A stretch of DNA of 64,000 bases from Paenibacillus sp. Soil750 (lineage in GTDB: Bacteria > Bacillota > Bacilli > Paenibacillales > NBRC-103111). The notes beneath the pieces were generated by a model. It was not told the DNA's origin and did not search any database. It saw only the letters and a program-made list of their open reading frames with translations. The first letter of the stretch is position 1; the number at the start of each line of letters is the position of its first letter. Location of the stretch: positions 496,101-560,100 of the forward strand of contig NZ_LMSD01000012.1 of assembly GCF_001428045.1 (NCBI RefSeq). Direction: 5' to 3'. The position numbers and the translations under genes were made by a program. Shown here piece by piece: positions 9,085 through 18,310 of this stretch.

Positions 9085-10113
9085 TCATATCTCAACGGCA
9101 TTTTGGATTCGCTTTTTCAACTTCTTGCTCGTGGCTGGATTGCGGTTCCTTTCTCTTCGAGCAACAATGACACGCTGTAACGCGATGAAAGCAAACAATA
9201 GGAAACCGATTACGATCTTCGTCCACCATGAACTTAGCGAGCCTTGAAACATAATAATCGTTTGGATAACGCCTGCGCTTAATACCCCAAGCATAGGACC
9301 AACTAAATAACCGAATCCTCCAGTTAGTAAAATACCGCCAATAACGCAAGCTGCAATCGCATCCATCTCTCCGCCCATCAAATGCAAGCCATAACCAGAA
9401 AGCATATAGAAGGTAAACACGATACCGCTTAATGCGGAGCAAAAACCACTGATCGTATACACAGCCATTTTCGTAGCATAGACGGGCAGACCCATTAGTT
9501 CAGCGGAACGTTCATTCCCGCCTATCGCGTACACATTGCGGCCAAATGCTGTGAATTTGGACACGTAGATAGCTGCTGCTACCGTAACTAGGGCGATAAC
9601 AACACCAACCGAGATGGTGCCGCTGCCTGGCATCGGAATTCGGTAGTTCGAAATTGCGCTATAGATCGAATTGTCGATCACAATACTTTCAGGACTTATC
9701 AAGAAGCACGTACCTCTTGCCAAAAACATACCGCCTAACGTAACGATCCAAGGATGGATGTTAAAACGGCAGATGAGATACCCTTGCACATAGCCAAATC
9801 CTGTACCAAGCACCAGCACGGATGGCATCACGACAAAAGGATGAATACCTGCTCGCAGCATCACGGCTGAAATAACACTGATTAAAGCAATTAAAGAGGC
9901 AACCGATAAATCAATTCCGCCAGTAATAATGACGAACGCCATGCCCGTTGCTACAATAATTAGAAAGGCATTATCTACAAATAAATTCAGAAATACTTGC
10001 ATGGAAAAAAAGCTATCAAACATCGCTGAACCCGCAGCGTACAGCGAGAGGAATAAGACAATCGTCGCTAGAATGGTGATGTTAGCCGATGTAATTCTAA
10101 ATCGTAGTTTCAT
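9085..10113 (-). CDS. yjfF: Furanose ABC importer permease, YjfF type
   Basis: 342 residues, BPD_transp_2 (AraH/RbsC) family, with about eight to ten membrane helices. The chosen start is the ATG at 10113, eight bases after AAGGTG; it overlaps the preceding permease gene by 17 bases. It has the ITGGIDLSVASL motif after helix 2 and the YAIGGNERSAELMGLPV cytoplasmic loop. The C-terminal SLSSWWTKIVIGFLLFAFIA segment closely matches YjfF of the E. coli galactofuranose importer as I recall that sequence. It pairs with the other permease to form a heterodimeric channel driven by the ATPase at 11124. Last gene of the four-gene importer; the kinase follows. Confidence 0.9.
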   Translation of the reverse strand: MKLRFRITSANITILATIVLFLSLYAAGSAMFDSFFSMQVFLNLFVDNAFLIIVATGMAFVIITGGIDLSVASLIALISVISAVMLRAGIHPFVVMPSVLVLGTGFGYVQGYLICRFNIHPWIVTLGGMFLARGTCFLISPESIVIDNSIYSAISNYRIPMPGSGTISVGVVIALVTVAAAIYVSKFTAFGRNVYAIGGNERSAELMGLPVYATKMAVYTISGFCSALSGIVFTFYMLSGYGLHLMGGEMDAIAACVIGGILLTGGFGYLVGPMLGVLSAGVIQTIIMFQGSLSSWWTKIVIGFLLFAFIALQRVIVARRERNRNPATSKKLKKRIQNAVEI

Positions 10114-11137
10114 TAACAAGCACCTTCTTTTCACTTTTTCTATGGAATAGACTGTTTAGTTTCAACGTTAACACTTCAGATTGAACCAAGCTTACTAGAA
10201 TAATCACGACAGCCTTTACGACCATAACGGATTCCGAGGGAACGCCTAGTGTATAGATGGTTGTCGTCATTGTCTGAATGAAGAGTGCCCCTAAGACAGT
10301 ACCACCTAAATAGAAACGTCCTCCACGCATCGAGGTTCCCCCAATGACGACAGCTAGAATTGCATCTAGCTCGAACCATAGCCCCGCATTGTTGGAGTCG
10401 GCTCCCGTAATATTAGAGGAAACGATAATACCAGCAAGCCCGGCGCAAAACCCACAAATAATATATACCGTCAACATGATTCGGCTCGCATGGATCCCCG
10501 TAAACTCACTGGATACACGATTGGAGCCAACCGATTCCAGGAACAAGCCAAACGCAGTCTTCCGTGTGATGAAATAGAGAGCTAGGAAAACAAAGGCTGC
10601 TATAACAACTGAGAAAGGAATGCCTAGCAAGTACCCACCGCCTACAAACCGATAGGCTTTGTTGGAAATCGTAATAATTTGACCTCCTGAGATAAGTTGC
10701 GCGATACCACGTCCAACCGTCAACAGAATCAGTGTGGCAATCATCGGTTGGATCTTCAATTTAGCAACCAGTATGCCGTTCCAGAAGCCACACAGGGCAC
10801 CAATCGCTAAACCTGCTCCTAAGGCGAAAACGAACGGAACGTGCTTTTGCATAAGAAAAGCAGCCAAGGAAGCCGAAATGGCCAGTACAGAGCCTACCGA
10901 AATATCAATACCTTCCATCGCAATGACTAGCGTCATCCCCAGCGCAATAATTAAAATTGGTGTTCCACGATTCAGAATATCAATGAGACTCCCGAATAAA
11001 TGACCATCCTGCATGCGAATATTGAAAAAACCTGGTGTAAAAAATGCATTAAAGATCAAGATTAAAATAATACCAACAGAGGGCCATAATAACTTCTTTT
11101 GTGCCAAATTCTCATATAGGGTGTTAAATGGCTTCAT
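10097..11137 (-). CDS. ytfT: Furanose ABC importer permease, YtfT type
   Basis: 346 residues, BPD_transp_2 family. The N-terminal QDGHLFGSLIDILNRG segment, followed by GMTLVIAMEGIDISVGS, is characteristic of YtfT, the first permease of the galactofuranose importer. About nine membrane helices are visible. The ATG at 11137 follows GGAGGGAG and overlaps the ATPase gene by 14 bases, so the two are translationally coupled. A conserved AVVIGGTSMRGG loop near residue 260 is typical of the family. Two different permeases in series, rather than one self-pairing AraH, is the layout that points to a pentofuranose/galactofuranose system. The sugar identity remains an inference. Confidence 0.9.
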   Translation of the reverse strand: MKPFNTLYENLAQKKLLWPSVGIILILIFNAFFTPGFFNIRMQDGHLFGSLIDILNRGTPILIIALGMTLVIAMEGIDISVGSVLAISASLAAFLMQKHVPFVFALGAGLAIGALCGFWNGILVAKLKIQPMIATLILLTVGRGIAQLISGGQIITISNKAYRFVGGGYLLGIPFSVVIAAFVFLALYFITRKTAFGLFLESVGSNRVSSEFTGIHASRIMLTVYIICGFCAGLAGIIVSSNITGADSNNAGLWFELDAILAVVIGGTSMRGGRFYLGGTVLGALFIQTMTTTIYTLGVPSESVMVVKAVVIILVSLVQSEVLTLKLNSLFHRKSEKKVLVNETTI

Positions 11138-12644
11138 CTCTGCTCCCTCCTTCTGCGATCATATGCATAATCCGTTGCTCCGTAATCTCTTCACCCGTCA
11201 GCTCGCCAATAATGTCGCGATCTCGCAGTACCATGACACGATCACAGCACCCTATAATCTCTTCCCATTCCGATGTGATCATCAGAATCGTCATGCCCTC
11301 TGCTGCGAGTGACATAATTAATTTGCGAATTTCCGCTTTGGACCCAATATCGATTCCCCGTGTTGGTTCATCCAAGATAAGGAGCTTCGGATTCGTAGCC
11401 AACCAACGAGCCAAAATGGCTTTCTGTTGATTCCCCCCACTCAGCTGATCAATGCGCTGCTCCATACTGGACGCTTTAATGTGCAGTAGATCCGTATAAT
11501 GGTTGGCAATCTCCTGCTGTTTGCGTAGGGATAGCGGTTTGAACAATCCGCGTTTCGCTTGCAAAGCGAGAACAATATTTTCTCGAACCGTCAACTCACC
11601 GACAATCCCTTCAACCTTACGTTCCTCTGGGCAAAAGGCAAACCCATGTTCAATCGCTTTCATAGGAAACATGGCTCTCATCTGTTCACTGCCAATAGAT
11701 AATGCTCCCTCATCGGCCTTATCAATACCAAAAATCAACTTCGCCATCTCTGTGCGCCCTGAACCGAGCAGCCCAGCGAGTCCCAAAATCTCACCTTTGT
11801 GCAGCGTTAAATCGAATGGATTAATAGAGCCTTTACGGCCCAGTTGATTCGCTGAAACCCACACTTCACTTTTCTTCATGCCAACTACTTTGCTCTTCTT
11901 CTCTTCTTCTTTCCACTCTCGGCCAATCATTTTGGAAATCAACTGCATTCTAGGAAGTTCTTCTGTTGGATACTCCCCAACAAGTTCACCATTTCGAAGC
12001 ACAGTAATTCGATCCGACACTTCATACACTTGATCCATAAAGTGTGTCACGAAGACGATCGCCATGCCTTCCTCTTTCAATTTGCGCATAATGCGGAATA
12101 GCTCTTTGACCTCCTGTTGATCGAGACTCGACGTCGGTTCATCTAAAATAAGCAATCCGGATGAAATATCAACCGCACGTGCAATTGCGATCATTTGTTG
12201 AAGTGCGATGGAGAATTCAGCCAACGGCTTCGTGACATCGATTTGAATGCTAAGTCGTGCCAACAGTTCCTCCGATTGGCGATTCATGACGCCCCAATCA
12301 ATCATCCCGCCTTGCTTGCGTGGCTGCCGACCAATAAATAAGTTCTCAGCAACGGAAATGTTGGGACATAGATTCACCTCTTGATAAACCGTGCTAATCC
12401 CCAATGCTTGCGCATCTTTCGGTGACTTAATGCGTACGTTCTGGCCGTTAAGGATGACCGTGCCTTTATCCATCTCATAGACACCTGTCAAAACTTTAAT
12501 CAAGGTGGATTTTCCTGCGCCATTTTGTCCCATCAATGCATGAATTTCTCCTCTACGAAGCTGAAAATCCACATTCGTTAAAGCTTTGACACCAGGAAAA
12601 AATTTACTGACTCCACTCATCACTAATAAGGGATGTTCTTGCAT
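11124..12644 (-). CDS. ytfR: Furanose ABC importer ATPase with two nucleotide-binding domains, YtfR type
   Basis: 506 residues, the normal length for the CUT2 double ATPase (MglA, AraG, YtfR). Domain 1 (about 5-245) has Walker A GQNGAGKST, a degenerate signature region (EFSIALQQM) and Walker B LLILDEPTSSLD. Domain 2 (about 258-500) has a degenerate Walker A (GLLGSGRTE), the signature LSGGNQQ and Walker B LLILDEPTRGID. That asymmetry, with one canonical and one altered site, is normal for the family. The ATG at 12644 follows GAGGAG. It lies 106 bases after the binding-protein gene, from which it is separated by a strong hairpin, and it overlaps the next permease gene. Confidence 0.93.
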   Translation of the reverse strand: MQEHPLLVMSGVSKFFPGVKALTNVDFQLRRGEIHALMGQNGAGKSTLIKVLTGVYEMDKGTVILNGQNVRIKSPKDAQALGISTVYQEVNLCPNISVAENLFIGRQPRKQGGMIDWGVMNRQSEELLARLSIQIDVTKPLAEFSIALQQMIAIARAVDISSGLLILDEPTSSLDQQEVKELFRIMRKLKEEGMAIVFVTHFMDQVYEVSDRITVLRNGELVGEYPTEELPRMQLISKMIGREWKEEEKKSKVVGMKKSEVWVSANQLGRKGSINPFDLTLHKGEILGLAGLLGSGRTEMAKLIFGIDKADEGALSIGSEQMRAMFPMKAIEHGFAFCPEERKVEGIVGELTVRENIVLALQAKRGLFKPLSLRKQQEIANHYTDLLHIKASSMEQRIDQLSGGNQQKAILARWLATNPKLLILDEPTRGIDIGSKAEIRKLIMSLAAEGMTILMITSEWEEIIGCCDRVMVLRDRDIIGELTGEEITEQRIMHMIAEGGSRDEAI

Positions 12645-12672
12645 ATGGCACTCGCTCCTCTATCGATTTATG

Positions 12673-12713
12673 AAACGAAATCAAGAGCATCGAATCCGCT
12701 CTTGATTTCGTTT
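12673..12713 (-). terminator. Strong hairpin between binding-protein and ATPase genes
   Basis: Sixteen-base perfect arms (12673-12688 and 12698-12713) around a 9-base loop, with no long T-run beyond the stem on the minus strand. It probably stabilises the binding-protein mRNA or attenuates readthrough, so that the binding protein is made in excess of the membrane parts. Confidence 0.7.
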
Positions 12714-12750
12714 TCTCTCTATGACTCCTGTATCTTGTCAACCAATTCGA

Positions 12751-13782
12751 TTAGTATTTACGATTAGGAAGCGCGTCGATTGCTTTTTGGCCAGAGAACA
12801 CGTCTTCATTGGATTTAATCCATTTCGGTACAGTTTTACCTGCTTTCAAATCTTTCGCAGCTTGATATAATTGTGGCCCTAACAACGGGTTACATTCTAC
12901 TACCGTATTCAATTTGCCAGCTTTAATCGCTTCGAAAGCTTCTTTAATCCCGTCAATGGATACGATTTTCACATCTGTACCTGGCTTTTTGCCCGCTTCT
13001 TCAATCGCTTGAATCGCGCCTAGAGCCATGTCATCGTTATGTGCGTAAACGCCTTGAATGTCTTTACCTTCTGGCGATTTCAGAATCGCTTCCATCACTT
13101 GTTTACCTGTTGCACGATTGAAATCACCGCTTTGGGATTTGACGATTTTAATGTTTGGATGTTTTTTCATTTCATCATCGAAACCTTTTTTACGATCATT
13201 CGCTGCACTCGCACCAACTGTTCCTTCAAGCTCAACTACGTTCCCTTTGTCACCCATGTGCTCGGCCAACGCTTTAGCTGCATTCTGACCTTCCGTGATA
13301 AAGTCAGAACCGATGAAGCTTGTGTACAAATCTTCGTTTTTCTTATCAATACCACGGTCAACAAGAATAACTGGAATTTTCGCATCTTTTGCTTCTTTTA
13401 GAACCGCTTCCCAACCTGTTTCAACAACAGGAGCCATGGCAATAACATCAACCTTTTGGGCGATAAATGAACGAATTGCTTTGATTTGGTTCTCTTGCTT
13501 CTGTTGGGCATCGGAGAACTTCAAGTCAATCGTCGGATCAGCCTTAGCTGTATCTTGAATGGATTGTGTTTCGGCACCGCGCCAGCCGCTTTCTGCACCG
13601 ATTTGCGAAAAACCGATGACAAGCTTGCTGTCGGCTGCTTTCGCTGGCGCTTCCGATGTTTTTGCCGTATCAGGCGCTTTCGTTGCCGAAGTTGTTTCTG
13701 TTTTGGTCCCGCATCCGGATACCAATGTAGCCAAAACCGTTGCTGCCACTAGGGCCCCCATGAATCTCTTTTTTTGCACCAT
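12751..13782 (-). CDS. ytfQ: Furanose-binding lipoprotein of the ABC importer, YtfQ type
   Basis: 343 residues. The ATG at 13782 follows GGAGG with 8-base spacing. A lipoprotein signal peptide ends in a lipobox (LVSGC), with Cys24 as the expected lipid site. The mature part is a Peripla_BP_4 two-lobed binding domain (about 55-330) with GFSQIGAESGWRGAETQS near the start, DRGIDKKNEDLYTSFIGSDF in the middle and AHNDDMALGAIQAIEEAG and ECNPLLGPQ near the end, all typical of YtfQ-like galactofuranose-binding proteins. It heads the importer operon, with its own promoter and a shared regulatory element, and is followed by a hairpin. The gene neighbourhood (GH43, GH127) suggests arabinose or arabino-oligosaccharide as an alternative ligand. 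Confidence 0.9.
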   Translation of the reverse strand: MVQKKRFMGALVAATVLATLVSGCGTKTETTSATKAPDTAKTSEAPAKAADSKLVIGFSQIGAESGWRGAETQSIQDTAKADPTIDLKFSDAQQKQENQIKAIRSFIAQKVDVIAMAPVVETGWEAVLKEAKDAKIPVILVDRGIDKKNEDLYTSFIGSDFITEGQNAAKALAEHMGDKGNVVELEGTVGASAANDRKKGFDDEMKKHPNIKIVKSQSGDFNRATGKQVMEAILKSPEGKDIQGVYAHNDDMALGAIQAIEEAGKKPGTDVKIVSIDGIKEAFEAIKAGKLNTVVECNPLLGPQLYQAAKDLKAGKTVPKWIKSNEDVFSGQKAIDALPNRKY

Positions 13783-13809
13783 TTGTGTTTCCTCCTCTAA
13801 TTAAATGCT

Positions 13810-13852
13810 TACAATGTTATTGTAGCTTTATGCGTTGTGAGCGTCTTTACAC
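13810..13852 (-). promoter_or_regulatory. Importer promoter with shared -35 element and small inverted repeat
   Basis: On the minus strand GTGTAAAGACG (13842-13852) lies 17 bases before TACAAT (13819-13824), 37 bases upstream of the ATG at 13782. The -10 is one arm of the perfect inverted repeat TACAAT-N3-ATTGTA (13810-13824). The 11-mer and its spacing are identical to those at 3961-3994. Confidence 0.6.
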
Positions 13853-13911
13853 GCAAAAGTCATTTTTTGCACTATTCCGTCATACCCACTGAAAAGTGAG
13901 GCAAAGATGTC

Positions 13912-13939
13912 AAAAAGGGCAGATCTCATGGATCTGCCC
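13912..13939 (-). terminator. Rho-independent terminator after the GH43/cohesin/dockerin gene
   Basis: Arms GGGCAGATC and GATCTGCCC around a short loop, followed on the minus strand by TTTTT. It lies 31 bases after the stop of the GH43 gene and isolates it from the importer operon. Confidence 0.85.
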
Positions 13940-13969
13940 CTCTCTGTAACGTGCTGAACCTAGTCTATG

Positions 13970-16774
13970 TTATTGAATAATAGCTCTTGCTAGTGCCGCC
14001 AGATCGACAATATCAATGACACCATCATGGTTCAAATCTAACTTCTGTATTTGCGCCCAATTCGGACTGGATGCGGATAGGCCATAGCTGAAGGCTAGAA
14101 TAGCAAGATCGCCAATACTTACTTTGCCATCAGCATTAACATCCGGCGAGTTTGACGTTCCGCCGCCTGTTACTTGTATGTTAAAAGCGATAGGTGCCAA
14201 CAACCTCTCCACGCCTTTTGAATTGGCAATTCGCACTGGAGAAATCGTAATGCTCGCATCGTTAGTCGCTTTAAGTGCTTTCCAATGTAGCGTTAACAAA
14301 TCGCCATCTGTGGTTACTGTATTCGCTGCGCCTAGACTAGCCAGCAGGATATGTGCTTGCCCTGGAGCTACCTTTTTAAAACCAAGAACAGCAAGACCTT
14401 CCTTCTTAGAAACCGCCGATTCAAGGTCAAGTTTATCCGCATCATAGTTAATGAGCAGATCCTGAGCGTAAATCGCGTCTTCCCCTCTACTTGATACATG
14501 GGTCAAGCCATAATTCATCTCAAATTGTTGACCAGCTTGAATGGCCGTCGCACCCGACAATTTCCCCGTTACTTGATTCGTATCGATAACATTTGGCACA
14601 TCTGCCTTGTACATCGTTAGATAGTCCACATTCACATTACCAATTGAACTATTATCAATGCGATAACTGATGACGTTTTTCCCTTGTTGCAAGCTCAATC
14701 GTTGCGAATCGGTAAACCATTCATCCCAGCTTATCGCTGTTTTATCGGGTGCAATTGATTTTACATATTTGCCATTAACATAGACATTCACTTTGGCTCT
14801 GCCAGGCAATTGCGTTGTCGGATTATTGGTAGATTCCCCATTCACTTGAACCCCATAAGCATATCGTGTACCAACGATATAATCACCGGTTTCCTGTGCC
14901 TGTACGACGAAACTAGCTTCAGCTCCAGATGTTGTCGGCAAATGAATATATCCTGTTCCTTGATAGTTGGCATGTGTAGTGTCCGAAGTAATATCACCGT
15001 AAAGAACCGCATTTTCAGCTTGATACATATCCCCTTGACCGGGATCTCCAGAAGGTAGGTCTTGCCATTCATTAGGTGAAACGGGCTGGCCAAAGTTAGG
15101 TGTTCCATCTGGATTCCAATCTAATTTCTTGATATTCACTTCACGCCACCAATTGCGTCCTGTATCTTTGTACACGCGTGAATGATAGATCATCCAATCT
15201 TCCGTGCCGTCAGGAGACTTCACAAATCCTGCTCTAGCAGGACCCGATACTTCACTCGTTGCTACGAAAACATCATTCGTGCGCGACCATGAACTCGGAT
15301 TCAATATATTCCCATCGGTGTTCATAAAATAGGACAACCGATAGCCATTGGACGCGTAATCACCTTCTGACATGGTGATAAATACTTTGCCGTCTTTTTG
15401 TAACACACGTGGACCTTCCCCGCCTCCGCCTGGTAAGAAGGAGCGATCCACTGAAATCGTATACGGATTATCCATAGGTGCAATAGCGGGTCCAATTGGT
15501 TCACCTGCACCTAACGTTCCCCACACGGCGTACAATTGTCCTTGATGCTCAAAGACTGTAAAGTCATTCGCTTGCTTATTAACACCATTCTCACCGGCAT
15601 AAATCGCCCCTTTATCTACGAATGGGCTTTGCGGATCCGAAGTGGTAGATTCCAAAACGGTCGCCATATGTTGATAGCCGTAATCCTGCCGATCTGCACA
15701 ATAGTAGATGTACCATTTGCCATTAAAGAAAAAGATTTCGGGTGCGAAGATACGCGTTTGTGACCCGAGTGAATCAAATACAAGTACCTTTTCACCTTGA
15801 TCAGTCAGCGTGCGCGATTTGGATACATACACTTTATTGTTGGAGTCCAAGTTGCTCGAAGATACGAAATAATAATAACCATCATGATACGTGACGAAGG
15901 GATCCTGCCCTTGATAAAGCGGGTTGTTAAACTTGTTAAATACCGTCTTGCTTGTGACGCCCAATTCTTTCATAAAAGCGGATCTGGCAACGGATACGTT
16001 TTGGATCGCTTGCGAGAGCAGCGCTACCTTTTCATCATCCGTCATAGCTTGGGAATCAATCGTGTTTAGCGTTGTCTCGGCAGTAACCTTTGTTGCTTGA
16101 AGGTCATTTAAAGCACCTGGGGTTACTTCGCCTGCAAAGTTGCCCGTTAAATAATCAATCTTTTGTATTTCTGCTGTCAAATCCTCTTTCTTGGAGGGGA
16201 GGATATGATCAGAAGGCAGATACAGCGCTGATTCGGGCACGACTTCTCTGCGTTGACTTGCGCTTTCCCACTCCATGCGCAGCCAAGATCCGCCCCAGCC
16301 CTGCAGATATTCAACTTTGATATCATAATGCTTGCCTGCTTCTAACGAAATGGCAACACTATCCTGCGGGACATCCCATGTTTGTTGCCAGAAGTCAATA
16401 ATCTTCTCGCCGTTAATCCATAATCGGAAACCATCATCGCCTACCATATGGAACGTGTAGTCCTCTGTAAATTGGGGGACAATGGTTCCAGTAAATCGCG
16501 CTGTATTATAATCGGGTGTTCCCGACAATTGGTTAAAAATACTTGTAAACGAATCCCCATTTAGATTAGCAACAGCTCGTTCTCCACGAAAGTTATCGAA
16601 GTTAAACACCGTTATATCTTGTCGATCATTTGGATTTTTCTCACATTTGTAGAAATCTCCCATTAATCCATGACCATCCGAAGTTGGATCTGCTGCACGA
16701 ACGTTCAAAGGTACGTTTACTGTGCCGGTGACAAGGATGCAGGCCATGAGTATGCCGATGATTGCTTTTTTCAT
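13970..16774 (-). CDS. Secreted GH43 enzyme with PA14, CBM6-like, cohesin and dockerin modules
   Basis: 934 residues, with ATG at 16774 after GGAGGAG and a signal peptide ending near residue 28 (VRAADP). Order: PA14 (about 35-165), helical linker, GH43 five-bladed propeller (about 280-573), CBM6-like module (580-723), cohesin-like beta sandwich (731-870) and type-I-like dockerin (875-934). GH43 acidic residues are visible in GQDPFV (base), QANDFTV (pKa modulator) and GGGEGPRV (acid). The dockerin has two calcium F-hand repeats (DVNADGKVSIGDL and DLNHDGVIDIVDL). GH43 enzymes are mostly arabinofuranosidases, arabinanases or xylosidases. Having both a cohesin and a dockerin means the enzyme could both dock and be docked on. 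The gene lies beside an SLH-anchored cohesin protein. The exact substrate is unknown. Confidence 0.88.
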   Translation of the reverse strand: MKKAIIGILMACILVTGTVNVPLNVRAADPTSDGHGLMGDFYKCEKNPNDRQDITVFNFDNFRGERAVANLNGDSFTSIFNQLSGTPDYNTARFTGTIVPQFTEDYTFHMVGDDGFRLWINGEKIIDFWQQTWDVPQDSVAISLEAGKHYDIKVEYLQGWGGSWLRMEWESASQRREVVPESALYLPSDHILPSKKEDLTAEIQKIDYLTGNFAGEVTPGALNDLQATKVTAETTLNTIDSQAMTDDEKVALLSQAIQNVSVARSAFMKELGVTSKTVFNKFNNPLYQGQDPFVTYHDGYYYFVSSSNLDSNNKVYVSKSRTLTDQGEKVLVFDSLGSQTRIFAPEIFFFNGKWYIYYCADRQDYGYQHMATVLESTTSDPQSPFVDKGAIYAGENGVNKQANDFTVFEHQGQLYAVWGTLGAGEPIGPAIAPMDNPYTISVDRSFLPGGGGEGPRVLQKDGKVFITMSEGDYASNGYRLSYFMNTDGNILNPSSWSRTNDVFVATSEVSGPARAGFVKSPDGTEDWMIYHSRVYKDTGRNWWREVNIKKLDWNPDGTPNFGQPVSPNEWQDLPSGDPGQGDMYQAENAVLYGDITSDTTHANYQGTGYIHLPTTSGAEASFVVQAQETGDYIVGTRYAYGVQVNGESTNNPTTQLPGRAKVNVYVNGKYVKSIAPDKTAISWDEWFTDSQRLSLQQGKNVISYRIDNSSIGNVNVDYLTMYKADVPNVIDTNQVTGKLSGATAIQAGQQFEMNYGLTHVSSRGEDAIYAQDLLINYDADKLDLESAVSKKEGLAVLGFKKVAPGQAHILLASLGAANTVTTDGDLLTLHWKALKATNDASITISPVRIANSKGVERLLAPIAFNIQVTGGGTSNSPDVNADGKVSIGDLAILAFSYGLSASSPNWAQIQKLDLNHDGVIDIVDLAALARAIIQ

Positions 16775-17183
16775 TTGTTGCTCCTCCTACGTTCTCGTAT
16801 TCATTTCTATGGCTACATACTAATAAAACATCTGATTGGATTGCTAAACTTGCCTACCTTGTTCCTCCTTCATCCATACTTAACATCTGCTTTAAACTTA
16901 GCATATTTATCCAAATTTAGATTTGTAATATCCCGCTCTTTTGTTCAAATTTCATCCTTTACTTCAGCCACAACTTCTACTTCTACTTCTACTTCTTCCA
17001 TCTATTCACTAAATATCTCTGAAATCAGTAAAATTAGATGTATTTTTTACATTTATTTGAAGAGCCTGCTACTCAACTGACCATACTACTTCTCTTTTTC
17101 CACTCCCCCCAACTCTACTCGTAACCAAAACGTCTCCCATCATCACACCTTGTTTACTTTGGAGTGCGCTACACTTCGCCATG
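16775..17183. other. Non-coding gap with promoter region and a small tandem repeat
   Basis: No convincing gene. The right part of this stretch precedes the GH43 gene and should hold its promoter, but no clear -35/-10 pair was recognised. Four exact copies of the hexamer ACTTCT lie at 16973-16996 (AGAAGT on the transcribed strand). The shared element seen at the other two promoters of this region is absent. Confidence 0.5.
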
Positions 17184-17217
17184 AAAAAAAAGCCTCCAGG
17201 GTTAGTACCCTAAAGGC
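17184..17217 (-). terminator. Rho-independent terminator after the cohesin-SLH gene
   Basis: Eleven-base arms (17192-17202 and 17207-17217, two G-T pairs) followed on the minus strand by eight T. It lies directly after the stop at 17228. Confidence 0.85.
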
Positions 17218-17227
17218 CTTCTCTGTA

Positions 17228-18280
17228 CTACTTCTTTGGCAATAAGTCTGGCGTCTTCAAAATGTTATAAATCAGCATCGCTGCTTGCGCACGATTTGTT
17301 GAATCTTTCGGGTGAATCCCATCCCCGTATCCGTGAACCAGACCCAATTTGACCAAGGTGGATACACTGTTTAGCGCATAGTCTGAGATATCCGCGACAT
17401 CGTTGAACGGTTGTAAAGCAGCTGCGTCTTGTTGACTAGCTAGTTTCGTAACTTTAGCCAAAGCCCGCTCAGTAAGTACCATCATGTCTTCTCTGGTTAC
17501 AGAAGCTTGTGGATGGAAGAAATTGCTCTCATCTCCTTCGACGATCCCCAAATCTCTGGCTGTGTTAATGGCTTCCTCGTAGTATTTCCCTTGCTCCACA
17601 TCCGCAAAGTGTGCTCCCGCAGATCCCTTCAGATTCAGCGCTCTCATCAATAGAACAACATAGTCTGCACGCGAAACAGGAAGTTCTGGGCTAAACACAC
17701 GATCGCCAGTACCGTTTACAACACCTTTGCCCGCTAAGTAGGCTATCGCTTCTTCCGCCCAGCTGAAGTCACTTAAATCATCAAAAGGCTGCGAGCTGTC
17801 GATTTGGAATTCAGCCTTCGCATCTGGCTGCTGATTGGTACTAGCAAGGTGTGAATCGACGGATTTCACTTTACTTAGTGACATTTCAGCTTTTCCTTGA
17901 CCAATCGCCTCGAACACCAATGTGTACAACGTTTGATCGCCACTGTCCCCCTCCACTTTCCCGACCCGTGTATGAGCCAGCTGAATGTTGTTATCCTTCA
18001 CGACATAAGGAACGGAGAAGCCTGGGATTTGTGTCGTAGCGGTTTTCAAAGTAAGTAGTGACGCGTCAAAGTCCACATTCAATTCATACGCATAAAGATC
18101 CTTCAACTCATGTCCTTTAATGAGCACTTCGACTTTCTCCCCTTTGGATGGACTTGGGTTTGAAAGTGTAAGTGTGTAAGAAGGCGTTGTCGTTTCTGTT
18201 GCCGCAAATGCACTAGGAAGTACAGCACTTGACGTCGTAATTAGCATTAGACAACCTACAAACCATTTATGAAATTTCAT
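17228..18280 (-). CDS. SLH-anchored single-cohesin protein (OlpA-like surface anchor)
   Basis: 350 residues. Of two possible starts, ATG 18280 gives a normal signal peptide and 12-base spacing to GGGAGG; ATG 18292 touches the ribosome site. The signal peptide ends near residue 27. A cohesin-like domain follows (about 32-160): SYTLTLSNPSPSKGEKVEV, the strand DLYAYELNVDFDASLLTL, and VEGDSGDQTLYTLVFEA near its end. Three SLH repeats fill about 170-350, with SRAD, TRED and NRAQ at the positions of the usual TRAE motif. The SLH part should bind pyruvylated secondary cell-wall polymer, and the cohesin should bind a dockerin. This is the layout of Clostridium thermocellum OlpA. It lies exactly between two dockerin-bearing enzymes, its likely clients. 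Binding specificity cannot be read from sequence. Confidence 0.85.
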   Translation of the reverse strand: MKFHKWFVGCLMLITTSSAVLPSAFAATETTTPSYTLTLSNPSPSKGEKVEVLIKGHELKDLYAYELNVDFDASLLTLKTATTQIPGFSVPYVVKDNNIQLAHTRVGKVEGDSGDQTLYTLVFEAIGQGKAEMSLSKVKSVDSHLASTNQQPDAKAEFQIDSSQPFDDLSDFSWAEEAIAYLAGKGVVNGTGDRVFSPELPVSRADYVVLLMRALNLKGSAGAHFADVEQGKYYEEAINTARDLGIVEGDESNFFHPQASVTREDMMVLTERALAKVTKLASQQDAAALQPFNDVADISDYALNSVSTLVKLGLVHGYGDGIHPKDSTNRAQAAMLIYNILKTPDLLPKK

Positions 18281-18310
18281 GTCGATATACATCCTCCCTT
18301 ACAGTTATCC

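Noticed and set aside
16973..16996. Four-copy ACTTCT repeat as a CRISPR or regulatory array.
   Set aside because: Units are 6 bases with no spacers; it is a simple microsatellite and no function can be supported.
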